64,000 nucleotides of DNA from Semisulcospira habei (Eukaryota > Mollusca > Gastropoda > Semisulcospiridae), in assembly GCA_036245525.1 (NCBI GenBank), contig BTPG01000004.1, positions 13,900,343-13,964,342 on the forward strand, given 5' to 3'. Positions 40,080 through 50,294 of the stretch are shown one piece after another; position 1 is the first letter of the stretch, and every line of letters starts with the position of its first letter. A program made the position numbers and the translations under genes. The notes under the pieces are model-generated. The model had not been told where the DNA came from, searched no databases, and worked only from the letters and a program-made list of their open reading frames with translations.

Positions 40080-40112
40080 GGAAGGATCTTTGATCCGAAA
40101 CGTCGTTATTTG
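40080..40112 (+). ncRNA. Hammerhead-ribozyme-like core (candidate)
   Basis: CTGAGGA, a GGATC-TTT-GATCC hairpin and CGAAAC occur in order. This matches the hammerhead core CUGANGA / stem II / GAAA except for one extra A before stem II. Penelope-like elements are known to carry hammerhead motifs. Stems I and III are not convincing by eye, so activity is doubtful. Confidence 0.25.
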
Positions 40113-40338
40113 TTTATATTTTAAAGGGTTTTCTACCACTATCTTCTGTTTTTTTTAGGTAAGCCAACTTTTTCTACTGCATGCAAAAACATCATCGTAC
40201 AAAAACAATGGATCCACTCTCTTGACGACCACGACCGGACTCAACGTAGCATGCTGGAACATCCGAATCATGCTCGAAACATCAGACAGCGGCCGCTCTG
40301 AACGTCGATCCCACCTCATTGCCTGTGAATTGCGGAGG

Positions 40339-40554
40339 TTAACTCATTCTACCCCAGAGACACCACAGGAAGATAAGGATCGACCATGATAGTTCAAGGG
40401 TGATGCCAGAAGAGCTTGGCGCCAATAGGCGCCTAGCTATTCTGGCATCACCCTTGAACTATCATGGTCGATCCGTGTCCTGCACTGCAGTGCAGTCTTC
40501 AGAGGACAACGGCAACATTTAAGGATTTCGGTGGTAGGGTAGAAAGAGATTTAT
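40339..40554. mobile_element. piggyBac-type hairpin MITE inserted in the LINE
   Basis: TTAA at 40339-40342 and its one-base variant TTAT at 40551-40554 bound 208 bp. Diverged inverted ends are CTCATTCTACCC and GGGTAGAAAGAG. The hairpin (about 40378-40475) uses GGATCGACCATGATAGTTCA and its complement with a GGCGCC-type core. The paralogous LINE has only GGTTAAACATCG at the corresponding position (58731), which gives a direct empty site. Confidence 0.85.
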
Positions 40555-42015
40555 ACATCGACATCGCCGCGTTCAGCGAAGTACGACTCCCAGACGAAGG
40601 CAGCCTCCGAGAACTTGGCGCTGGATACACCGTCAACTGGTCAGGCAGGCCTGCATCAGAAAGACGGCTCTCAGGCGTGGGCTTCATGGTCAAGACCTCC
40701 ATTGCGACTAAGTTGGAAAACCTACCAACGGTTCACTCCGATCGCATCATGCCCATGCGCCTCCCACTGAGACACCAGCAATACGTCACCCTTCTCAGTG
40801 TGTACTTCCCAACCCTCCTTGCAGAGCCTGCAGAAAAAGACAAGTTCTACACTGACCTGCGCAGCCTCCTACAGAACACCCCTGCAGACGACAAAGTCAT
40901 CATCCTTGGCGACTTCAACGCCAGAGTGGGCCAGGACTCTGAAGCCTGGAAAGGAGTCCTAGGCAAGCATGGTGTTGGGAACTGCAATGACAATGGCTGC
41001 CTACTGTTGGAGTTCTGTGCAGAGATTGTCATCACCAACACTACTTTCCAGCAAAAGGACAGTCGAAAGACCACCTGGATGCATCCTCGTTCCAAGCACT
41101 GGCACCTTATCGACTATGTCCTAGTGCGTCAGAGGGACCGCAGTGACGTCCTCCACACCAGAGTGATGCCCAGCGCAGAGTGTCACACGGACCACCGCCT
41201 TGTCCGCTGCAAACTCAGGCTCCGCCTCAAGCTGAAACCCAAGAAAGCCCCCCCCCCCTCCACCTCCAAGAAAACGCTTGATGTTGCCAGCCTTCAGCGT
41301 GACGACGTGAAAGCTGCCTTTCAGACAGATTTGCAGCGCATGCTCAAAGACACAGCTGATCCAGCTCTCTGGGAACGACTGTAAACTGCTATTGCAAAAT
41401 CCTCGGTGGAAGTCTTGGGCTTTGCAAGAAAGAGGAACAAAGACTGGTTTGACGAAAACGTTTTAGATATCCAGGAACTTCTAGCAGAAAAAAAGAGCCG
41501 CCCACCAGACCCACCTACCCCAGCCTTCCGGCCCTGTTAAGAAGTCTGCCTTCCGCCTCATCTGCAGCAGTCTCCAACGCAAACTTAGAGAACTACAGAA
41601 CGAGTGCCGGTCCAGACTGGCACAGAGGTCCCAGCTTTGCGCTGACAACGGTGACTACAGGGGCTTCTACGAAGCACTGAAAGCAGTATATGGCCCCAGG
41701 CATCTGGTTCAAAGTCCCCTGCGAAGCGCTAATGGACAGGCACTCCTCACAAATAGTAACTCCATTTTGAAACGCTGGTCGGAATACTTTCAGTACCTCT
41801 TCAGCGCTGAGCGCACTGTTGAAGAAGCAGTCATTTTCCAAATCCCACACCTCCCCGTAAAGGATGAATTGTATGAACCGCCCATCACTAAAGACACCCT
41901 CAAGGTCATCAACCAGTTTAAGAGTGGCAAAGCAGCAGGCATTGACGGAATCCCGCCAGAGATCTGGAAACATGGAGGCCCAGCACTGCACAACAAGCTC
42001 CACGATCTCTTTCTG

Positions 42016-42082
42016 GTCCTGTTACCAATAACTACTACCGTTGGAAAATAAAGGTTCATTGTTCATTGTTCATTGTTCATTT
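42016..42082 (+). mobile_element. Retroposon 3' fragment with (TTCATTG)n tail
   Basis: A ~67 bp insert, CTGGTCCTGTTACCAATAAC through TTGGAAAATAAAGGTTCATT with three more GTTCATT units, interrupts the LINE. The paralogue at about 60208 lacks it. It is identical in layout to the minus-strand piece at 35233-35300. Confidence 0.8.
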
Positions 42083-43765
42083 CTCTGCTGCTGGGAGAAA
42101 GGAACACTACCAAAGGATCTCCGTGATGCAGTCATCATCACCCTGTACAAGAACAAAGGAGAGAAGTCCGCCTGCTCTAACTATCGTGGAATTACCCTGC
42201 TGTCCACTGACGGGACAATTCTTGTAAGGCTGCTCCTGAATCGGCTGGTACCTGCCATCGCTGAAGACCACCTCCCAGAGGGCCAGTGTGGCTTCAGAGC
42301 CAACAGGAGTACCACCGACATGGTCTTTGTGCTGAGATAGCTTCAGGAAAAATGCCGCGAGCAGAACAAACGGCTGTACGTAACGTTTGTCGACCTAACA
42401 AAAGCGTTTGACACTGTGAGCAGGCAAGGTATGTGGTAGATTCTGGAGCGACGTGGCTGTCCACCAAAAGTTCCTCAGCATGATCGTCCAGCTCCACAAG
42501 GACCATCAAGGCCAGGTCAGACTCAACAGTGACCTCTCAAAACAATTCCCCATTTTCAACGGTGTGAAGCAGGGCTTCGTGCTGGCACCAACCCTCTTTA
42601 CCATCTTCTTTAGCATGATGTTGAAGTAGGCCACAGTGGACCTCGACGATGACGACGCAGTGTACATCAGGTATCGTCTCGATGGCAGCCTGTTCAACCG
42701 CAGACGACTGCAGGCCCACACCAAAACCCTAGACCGACTGATTCGTGAGCTGCTCTTTACTGATGACGCTGCCCTTGTTGTACACACAGAGAGAGCCTTG
42801 CAGCGCATCACATTCTGCTTCGCAGCTGCTGCCTAGCTCTTTGGACTTGAGGTCAGTCTGAAAAAGACAGAGGTCCTTCATCAGCCGGCACTTAAGGAAG
42901 AGCATTGCCCTGCCCACATCACCATCGGCGAGACCGAACTGAAGTCTGTAAACCAATTTACCTACCTTGGCTGCATCATCACGTCAGACGCCAAGCTGGA
43001 CAAGGAACTGGACAACAGGCTGGCAAAAGCGAGCAGTGCTTTCGGGCGACTATTCAAGCGGGTGTGGCACAATCAACAGCTACAAAATGGCACCAAGAAC
43101 AGCGTGTACAGAGCTGTCGTCCTCACCACCCTGTTGTATGGTTCCGAGTACTGAGCCCTCTACCGCAGCCAACTACGACTCCTCGGACGCTTCCACCAGC
43201 GCTGCCTACGTACCATCCTCGGCATTGACTGGAGTGACTATGTCACCAACGTCGAGGTTCTTGAACAGGCGGAAACTGTGAGCATCGAGGCTTTGTTGCT
43301 GCGGACACAGCTTCGCTGGGCGGGGCACGTCTCCAGGATGGAGGATCATCGCCTACCCAAGATCACCCTTTTCAGCAAGCTCGCCACTGGACACCGAGAC
43401 AGAGGGGCACCAAACAAGAGATAAAAAGACAGTCTCAAGAAGTCACTTAGTGCCTGCCAAATCGACCACCCTCAGTGGTTTTCGCTTGCTGCGGACCGCG
43501 ACACCTGGCGCTCCACCATTTACAAGGCAGCCGTCTCCTTTGAGGACTCTCGCAGAGCTAGCCTTAAGGACAAGCGGCTCAGGAGAAAAAACGGAGATGT
43601 CGAAATTCGGAACCGTAGCCAGACCTTCCCCTGCAGCCACTGCGGTCGAACCTGCCTGTCCCGGATTGGCCTCCGCAGCCGCGAACATGCCTGCAGACGT
43701 CGTGGACAACCCCTATAAAATGTTCGTTCGCAAAGCCAAGCCAAGCCAGCCAGATTAGCTTGGCA

Positions 43766-44240
43766 CCTATCAAAATACCCATCAAATCTTATCAAATTAC
43801 AAAGCCCGTCACAATCATTTTGCCGATTAAATCAGATCAAACTGCAAGTCAAATCTAGTCACATTACAGGTCAAAGCTGTTAACATTATAGGTCAAATTC
43901 AATCAAGTTGGCGAACAAATCTAATCAAAATTTACTGATCAAATCCAGTCAAATTAAAAATAAAATTGAAACAAATTACATTTGATATGTGAAAATGGAA
44001 CTGCCGCTTGAATACAAACACATTGCCGATTACATCTAATGAAAGCACAGATAAGAAATCCAGTCAAATTACCGAGCAAACCTAATTAAAACAAGAATGG
44101 AAAAGCCCTTATTTATCACGTGCATGATCAATCTACATGTGTGACCTTTGTGACAATAAGCAATGGGATGGCTTCTGCACCAGCAACATCCATGTTTTCT
44201 CGCAATTTATTCAGTTTTGACACATCTGTCAAACTCCTGT
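43766..44240. repeat. AT-rich degenerate CAAATCNAGTCAAATTAC repeats
   Basis: Short degenerate motifs like AAATCCAGTCAAATTAC recur many times from 43780 to about 44090 and again at 45130-45240, flanking the GACCTTTCCGAGG repeat block. Non-coding satellite-like DNA. Confidence 0.55.
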
Positions 44241-44950
44241 GACAACTGAGCTTTGCAATCTGTCAACTAAATTAGTATACATAGGAAGGTCGTATCATCA
44301 TCGGCTACCTTTGTGCTAAATTTGAATGAAAAGTTTGTAAAACTGTTGATAATAAATAGAATTCTTTGGATAAATTTCTTTGGGTCATTTTACACAAATT
44401 TGACGATCTTTAATTACCCTTGACCTTTCCGAAGGTTCATCCAATATTAGTATGCATAGACAGGTTTTACCATTAGGTATCTCTCTAGTAAGTTTGGGTT
44501 TGAAGTTGTGAATAGTATTTCAGCAAAAAAATCTTTTGTCGAAATATGGCTATTTTTTACCTGTTTCCTGAGCTCTTGTGACCCTTGACCTTTCCGAGGG
44601 CTCATCCAAATTAGTATGCATACATAGGTCTTACCATCAGGTATCTCTGTAGCCAGTTGGGTTTGAAGTTGTGAACAGTATTTGAGAGAAAAACAAAACA
44701 AAACATCTTTTGTCAAAATATTGCTCTCTTTTACCCATCGCCTGAGCTTTTGTGACGCATGACCTTTCCGGGGGATCAACCAAATTAGTATGCAAAGAAA
44801 AGGTCTTACCATCAGGTATCTTTGTACCAAGTTTGTGTCAACATTATTTGAGAAAACAAAATTATGTTAAAATATAGTTATTTTTAACTATTCCCTGATC
44901 CCCATTGACCTTGACCTTTGTGAAAGGTCATTCACATTTGTATGTTTTAA
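44241..44950. repeat. GACCTTTCCGAGG repeat family, second block
   Basis: About four units spaced ~168-172 bp, sharing GACCTTTCCGAGGGCTCATC, AATTAGTATGCATA and GTTTGGGTTTGAAGTTGTGAA with 6383-6900. Diverged and non-coding. Confidence 0.7.
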
Positions 44951-45338
44951 AAGGTCTTGCTATAAAGTATCCTTGGGCCTGGTTTGAAAACTGTAGCTTG
45001 AATAGTCAAAGAGAACATGCCAAAGTTAATGTTTACCACTTACGACCTGAGGGACGACAGACGACAGACGACGGATGGACGACCACTGGCTCAGAACATA
45101 GACTCACTTTTGCTTCGCACGTGAGCCAAAAAATTACTGATAGAATCCAGTCGAGTTATAAATCCAATCCAATTAAATGGCCGATCAAATCCAGTCACAT
45201 TACAATTCAAATAAAATCAAAGCACAGATCAAACTCGGACCGTCAGAATACTGTTAAACGGTCAACAGTATACAACAGGAAATAATTATGTAAAGCATCG
45301 CCACAACATTTCTGTACAATAGCGGTGTTCAGAAGAGA

Positions 45339-45415
45339 GAATGAATGAATGAATGAATGAATGAATGAATGAATGAATGAATGAATGAATGAATGAATGA
45401 ATGAATGAATGAATG
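45339..45415 (+). repeat. (GAAT)~19 microsatellite
   Basis: A pure tetranucleotide run ~90 bp past the last stop codon side of the helicase-like gene. Confidence 0.95.
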
Positions 45416-45504
45416 GTCACCATTACCTACGCCACCCCAACATCACCATCCACATCCCCATCCGCCTCTTCATGATGATGATGATGATCATCATCATCAT
45501 CAGA

Positions 45505-46684
45505 CTATAGAGGCTGACCAACCCAGAGCAGGAGGGAGGTGCATCTTGACATGGCGTGAAGTCTGTTTACACCACCACCCCACCCCACCACCACCACCAC
45601 CCGCCTCTCCAGTCCGCTGACCACGTTCCAATTTGTCACGGTCACGGTGTCACGCACGGCCAGCGCCACGTCACGGATGGCAGCTTCATCATCTGACGTT
45701 ACCACCTGCGCGGGCAGGCCACGCGCACGGAGACGGGTGACCACAGGTAGGTTGTCACGAGGGTCGCCACACAGGATGATGGTGTCACGGTAATGCAGGT
45801 CACAACCTGGTCACACACAAACAACATCAGTAACCCAGTACGTAAACGCCATCGGACCGACGTCGGCCGCCGTTGGCCCGCGCACGGCTGTGTTTGTGTG
45901 TTTGTGCACGGCTGTGCGCGGGCCTACGTCGGCCCGACGGCCTTTTGCTCGTTGGGATCAGCAACATTAGCAGTGACCACAACCATAGTTATGATGATGG
46001 TGGTAGTCGTCGTCGTCGTTGTCGTCGTCGCTGTCGTTGCTGTATGTTCATAAGTGACCACAACAGATGAATACCTGGGTGCCCCACCCCGATTTCCTCC
46101 ATTAGGCGGGCCATGTCGTCAGCACAACGTTCACAGTCGATTGGCTCGTGCTCTGTGTGACCACGTGATCGTGTGGAGCAGTAACGATCCTCCCAGTGAC
46201 GTATCTCCCTGACCGCGGGGCCGTCTGTAGGTGCGGGTGCGGGGTGGCCGGTGTAGCGGGGGACAGAGCGATCATTAATCCACCCTGACCTCTCCACCTG
46301 AGTTATGACCGCAGGCGGGCACCTCACAGGTGTGGTCACAGTTTCCTTACACAGACAAGCAGGTGTGACGTCACACTCCACTGCGGCGGCCCACAGGTAT
46401 AGTGCGGGGACTCGGGCAGCCAGGTGAGTGCAGAATTCATCAAAACCGCCTTTAGCTTGGACACTGTGACTGTCACAGAGAATGGAGAGGCAGACAGTCA
46501 GTGGCGTCATTATTGTCGGCAAATAAACCCGCTGATGACGTATTTTCACAGTGTCTCTGTCTGTGTGCTGTTTGACGTCATCACCGTGTTTTTCTCGTCA
46601 TCGGCTGGTAAAAGTTAAACTCTCTTTCTCTCTCTGTCTGTTTGTGTGTGCAAATGCGTGAGCGTGTGTGTGTGTGTGTGTGTG

Positions 46685-46732
<48 letters not shown>

Positions 46733-49700
46733 TGTTTACCGGATTTTCATTATAACGGTCTGTTTAATGTCCGTCATTAGTGTCCCGTCATCACAACTCA
46801 CACACAGTCAAACTTACATGCCACTGAAGGCTTCGTCAGCGATAACGAAAAGCTCCCCGTCACGCGCGGCTGACGCCAGTTCCTCCACAGCGGCCTCCAC
46901 GTCTCCCTTGTTGTGTTCAAAGTCATAAAAATGGCTGTAGACCCGCGCGATGGATGCTGGTGTTGATTCTGGTGATTTTGTTAGTGTTGATGTTGATGGT
47001 GATGTTGATGTTGCTGTGGACCCAGCCCCCAGGCTATGCAGCAGTTGACTTTCGATCAGGTAGATGGCGGCACGGCTGTGTCTGTGTGTACTCACCAAAT
47101 GAACGTTCTTCCCTTGGTGCCCCCACTGCATGCCCTTTATGACGAGAATGACCGTTTTCCCCGTGCCTGTGTGGATAATGGAGGAACACAGAGGGCTAGA
47201 TGCGTGCACGCAATAATGGCGCTTTTTTTCTCGTTTATAATCCACTTGATACAATTCATGTCTTCTTTTCTGATTCTCAACAATAATTACGCTTTTCGTC
47301 AAGTTTATAATGCACGTGATCCATTTCCTGTCGTGTTTCCTGATTCTCAACAATAATGCGTTTTACCTCACGTTTATAATGCACGTGATACATTTTCTGT
47401 CTTGTTTTCTGAATTTCAAAAATAATCTTGCATGCTCTGACTGTCCCCACTTTCTACAATGATCTGACTGAGCTTGAACACGCAGGCCTATTACTATACA
47501 CGAACTATTACAGACTTGTGGCTTGAATCTATAATTTGGAGGGTTCACTGTTAACACATTCTGCCCCAGGACCGGAATCCACCAATTCTGAAGTTGTTCT
47601 CTGAAGGACTGTATTAAATTCTAGAGACAGATCCAGCATGATAGTTCAAGGGTGGTGCCAGAATAGCTTAGGGCCTATGGGTGCCAAGCTATTCTGGCAC
47701 CACCCTTGAACTATCATGCTCGATCCATGTCTTGCTGTGGTGTGTGTGGGCTGTATGAATGTTACGATTGTGGTTGTGTTGTTCCGTGAGAGCATACATG
47801 TATTAATCGTAGGAAACGATCCGATATTTATTTGAGCTATCTTGGTTACGAATCACGTACCTTTTCAGTAAGATTCTCTATCGTTTGTGTAGAGAGCGGA
47901 ATTGGTTTTGTTATGATACTCTAAGATTAGTCCGGAAGTTTGTATCGAAGTCGCACGGTGAAGAGCAGTGAGTTTTTGTAATGCGTAGATTCGCTGAGAA
48001 TAAACCAGAACGTTCGAGCAAGGTCGCGCTGTCTAGTGACCTCGCATGTGTGACATCAAAGTGTAAGCAACATTTTGCAACTATAGTAGAGCTGCTCTAT
48101 TTTTAGTCATAGTTGTTTTCTGTGCGCGTGAAGTTGGCGGACGGTCAGTGCGTGTTATGAATGGTCGTGAACGGTCTGCCATACTCTTGTGTGACGTCAT
48201 TACACACTGGGATTTGGGGCTAAAATTAGCAGCCGAATTTTTGTGGACTAATGTAGTTTATTCTAGAAAGTTCCTTTTTTTAATTAATATTATGATTTTC
48301 GGTTACGTAGATTATTCTGATTGGTTGCGTTGTGTGATTTCGTTGGATTGTTCTGGAAAGCTGTTGTACTATAAAAGATGGTGCTAGGAAGCACGTGTGT
48401 ACATTGTCATGCATTGTCAGTTGAAGAGACACACATTTTATCGTAGGTACGTGGCCCGTAAGGGTGTACATTGTGAGAGACGCAGCGTAATGGTGGTGTA
48501 CGTTGTAGTGGAAACGCAGTGTGTCGCCAGTGTTGATATTTCGAAGAGGAGACATTGTATCAGTGTTGGTGCATTTGGGAATGCATTGTGTGGAGATCGC
48601 ATCGCTGAAATAAAATAATGTTGGAACTGTTACTCCAGTGTAGTCTACATCCTTAAGCCACGTGTGGAGGGTTGCAGCTGAATGGAGTTTTTTTTAACCC
48701 TTTGAACCCTGAGTAAATAAGAAGTCTATATACCCTTCAACCCTGACTTTATTTGAGACATTTCTGTTGAAAATGGGTGTGCACTGTAAAATATTTGTAA
48801 ATAATACTTTACAACAGATATCCCCATATAGGTATATATGTACAGATTTGCCATTGGATGGACTACCGTTTTATGGATTTGACCACACTGTGTCACATGT
48901 GTCGTAATGCCTGGTGACAAAAAGAGTGACAGGTGACAATAAACTTGAAAAAAAGGCTTTCGTGCATGACAGGTCGCTGGTACTTAACATGCACCATTAA
49001 ATAGGGCGTCTGTTATTTTGACACGTATGTGCCCATGCATTTCCAGCATGCCGATACAACGTAAGGCCCCTACCTTGTCACCAGATGTCAATGTTTACAT
49101 CTGCCACTGATAAGGTATATCCATGGTCTAGGCAACATGTAATAAGCGGCATCGAATGATGATCAGTTTGTCTGTGTTGTGTCTCGTAACAATCGGATGG
49201 AAGTACCAGTGTTGTAAAGACGATACACGTACTACACATGTGACCAATGTGTGTCGTTGGTGTCCACAGAGTCATCTACAGGTGCACTAAGGTGTGGCAT
49301 CAAAAAGACGGAATTTCAATTAGAATCTCCGAATTCAGCATGAGAATCAAGCTGTAAGTAATTGCCGTTGTCAGTGCCTCAAACGGCGATCGCTCCAGCT
49401 GACAATGCCAACACGTGGTTATGCTGCCACGCGGTAGGTACGTACACATGTCCCAATACATCTAAGCTATCTGTTGTTGAAACCATGTCTCCAAACACAA
49501 AATTGTATCACTCCTAATATTTACACATCCACTCGCCATTGCGATCGTAATTCCCACGCTAGCACCGCAAAACTGACCGCATACCACAGACGAACATACG
49601 TAACCCTGTCAGTGTAAACAGGATGTGTTAGTGTGAAGGGCGAGGTCACCACACGTGCAGCGAGGATCGCGCGTCACCGGGCACAAAACACCTGACACCG

Positions 49701-50014
49701 CTGTAGCGGTTTTCCGGGCTGAAGGGTATACGGGTTCAAAGGGTTAAAAAGAACCTTACTTGCGTAGTCTGGTGTGATATCATACTACGACTCAACACAT
49801 AACAATGAATTAATAACACCTACCTGGCGGCCCCCAGAGAAACACCCGCGGCTGTCCGGGCCTGTTGACAAGCTCCACTTGCTCTGGGTAGAGAGTCAGC
49901 ATGGCCATTGTCAGTCCTGTCAGCGCCACGGCCTCGGACATTGTCCTCAGTGGCACGACACGACGCGGTGTGGTGACAGTAGGGACTTCCACTGTCGTGG
50001 CTGGGCCGCAGAAC
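45505..50014 (-). CDS. P-loop ATPase/SF1 helicase-like gene, last four exons (partial)
   Basis: Four minus-strand exons join with matching phases: 50014-49824, 47166-46818, 46469-46075 and 45806-45505 (stop TAG at 45505). Acceptors are TTTCAG, CACACAG, GTGACAG and GACCAG; donors are GTAGGT, GTAAGT and GTATTC (the last weak). The joined part is about 412 residues. Walker A GPPGTGKT is formed exactly across the first junction. Walker B is LFVIADEA (end of exon 2). Exon 3 has a Cys/His-rich stretch (CSTRSRGHTEHEPIDCERC). Exon 4 ends with VVSGLERRVVVVVG and HAMSRCTSLLLWV, which resemble SF1 helicase motifs V and VI. Exon 2 contains a Ser/Thr stretch encoded by a TGT/TGA trinucleotide repeat. The 5' exons lie beyond 50014 and were not found. 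I recall similar unnamed P-loop proteins in lophotrochozoans; function unknown. Confidence 0.75.
46659..46732. repeat. (GT)n-GCGCGC-(AC)n self-complementary run
   Basis: GT repeats, then an alternating CG stretch, then AC repeats form a ~70 bp alternating purine-pyrimidine block that is also an inverted repeat. It lies in the intron between the exons ending 46818 and starting 46469. Confidence 0.85.
47551..47764. mobile_element. piggyBac-type hairpin MITE in an intron
   Basis: The left end TTAACACATTCTGCCCCAGG matches the 40339 copy's left end. A hairpin (about 47622-47727) has GATCCAGCATGATAGTTCAA and its complement. The right end is diverged (CTGTATGAATGTTA), giving ~214 bp, the usual size of the family. 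It lies in the intron 47167-49823 of the helicase-like gene. Confidence 0.65.
47765..48693. other. Intron sequence, nothing recognised
   Basis: AT-rich intron of the helicase-like gene; no conserved exon, RNA or repeat seen. Confidence 0.35.
48694..49747. mobile_element. Non-autonomous TTAA-flanked element, 1.05 kb
   Basis: TTAACCCTTTGAACCC at 48694 is mirrored by GGGTTCAAAGGGTTAA ending 49747. A second matched block further in (TATACCCTTCAACCC near 48729-48743; GGGCTGAAGGGTATA at 49716-49730) extends the inverted end with a spacer of different length. The TTAA duplication and CCC/GGG termini are piggyBac-like. No transposase frame is present, so it would need a helper. It is inside the intron of the helicase-like gene and only ~75 bp from the exon ending 49824. 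Confidence 0.72.
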
Positions 50015-50072
50015 CTGAAACAGTCGCCGCAGTCAAGTTCAAGGACACTGAAACGGAATTGTGTTGTGAATT

Positions 50073-50133
<61 letters not shown>

Positions 50134-50294
50134 AGAGTATTTGGAAAATTTTTTGTGTTTTTAATTGTCTTAATTAGACCTATATATTTAGCCATTTTTG
50201 GCAGTCAACGCTCATATGAGCCATCACCCCCCATAAAAATAAACCGGACCCCTTTTAATGCATTCAGTAAAAAAAAAAAAAAAAAAAAAAAAAA
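50073..50294 (+). repeat. (GA)n and poly-A
   Basis: (GA)~28 at 50073-50129, about 60 bp upstream (in gene sense) of the exon starting 50014, and an A run of ~27 at 50268-50294. Confidence 0.9.

Larger units (their letters stand above)
38788..40160 (+). mobile_element. Penelope-like element, 5'-truncated, GIY-YIG endonuclease
   Basis: The plus-strand frame from about 38833 to 39675 begins inside the reverse transcriptase tail (NGIPFSQFLRLRRICSSDDD) and continues into the linker with HPCQQPHCKACPYI and the GIY-YIG nuclease core (SDIVYVISC, MLYVGETYR, then RCEEH). It ends GTYHPRGLNIRP. These are the hallmarks of Penelope-like retroelements carrying an endonuclease. The catalytic RT core is absent. 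The 3' non-coding part contains a (GT)n (39749-39831) and T34 (39959-39992). About 37 bp at 38788-38826 recur inverted at 40121-40157, as expected for Penelope pseudo-LTR structures. Confidence 0.85.
40204..43765 (+). mobile_element. RTE-like LINE, decayed copy
   Basis: About 85-90% similar by eye to the copy at 57942-61875, from GGATCCACTCTC to the CTATAAAAT..AAGCCAAGCC tail. The endonuclease is read at 40556-41384 (EVRLPDEGSL, ILGDFNARVGQ), with a stop at 41382-41384 where the other copy is open. The reverse transcriptase is broken by many stops and shifts but keeps FVDLTKAFDTV and FTDDAALV. It is 5'-truncated relative to the other copy (no long 5' UTR). It contains a TTAA MITE (40339-40554) and a SINE-like tail insert (42016-42082), each proved by the empty site in the paralogue. 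Confidence 0.88.

Noticed and set aside
46424..47356. Plus-strand frames opposite the helicase-like exons
   Set aside because: The minus-strand exons have matching splice phases and conserved motifs, so the plus frames are shadows.
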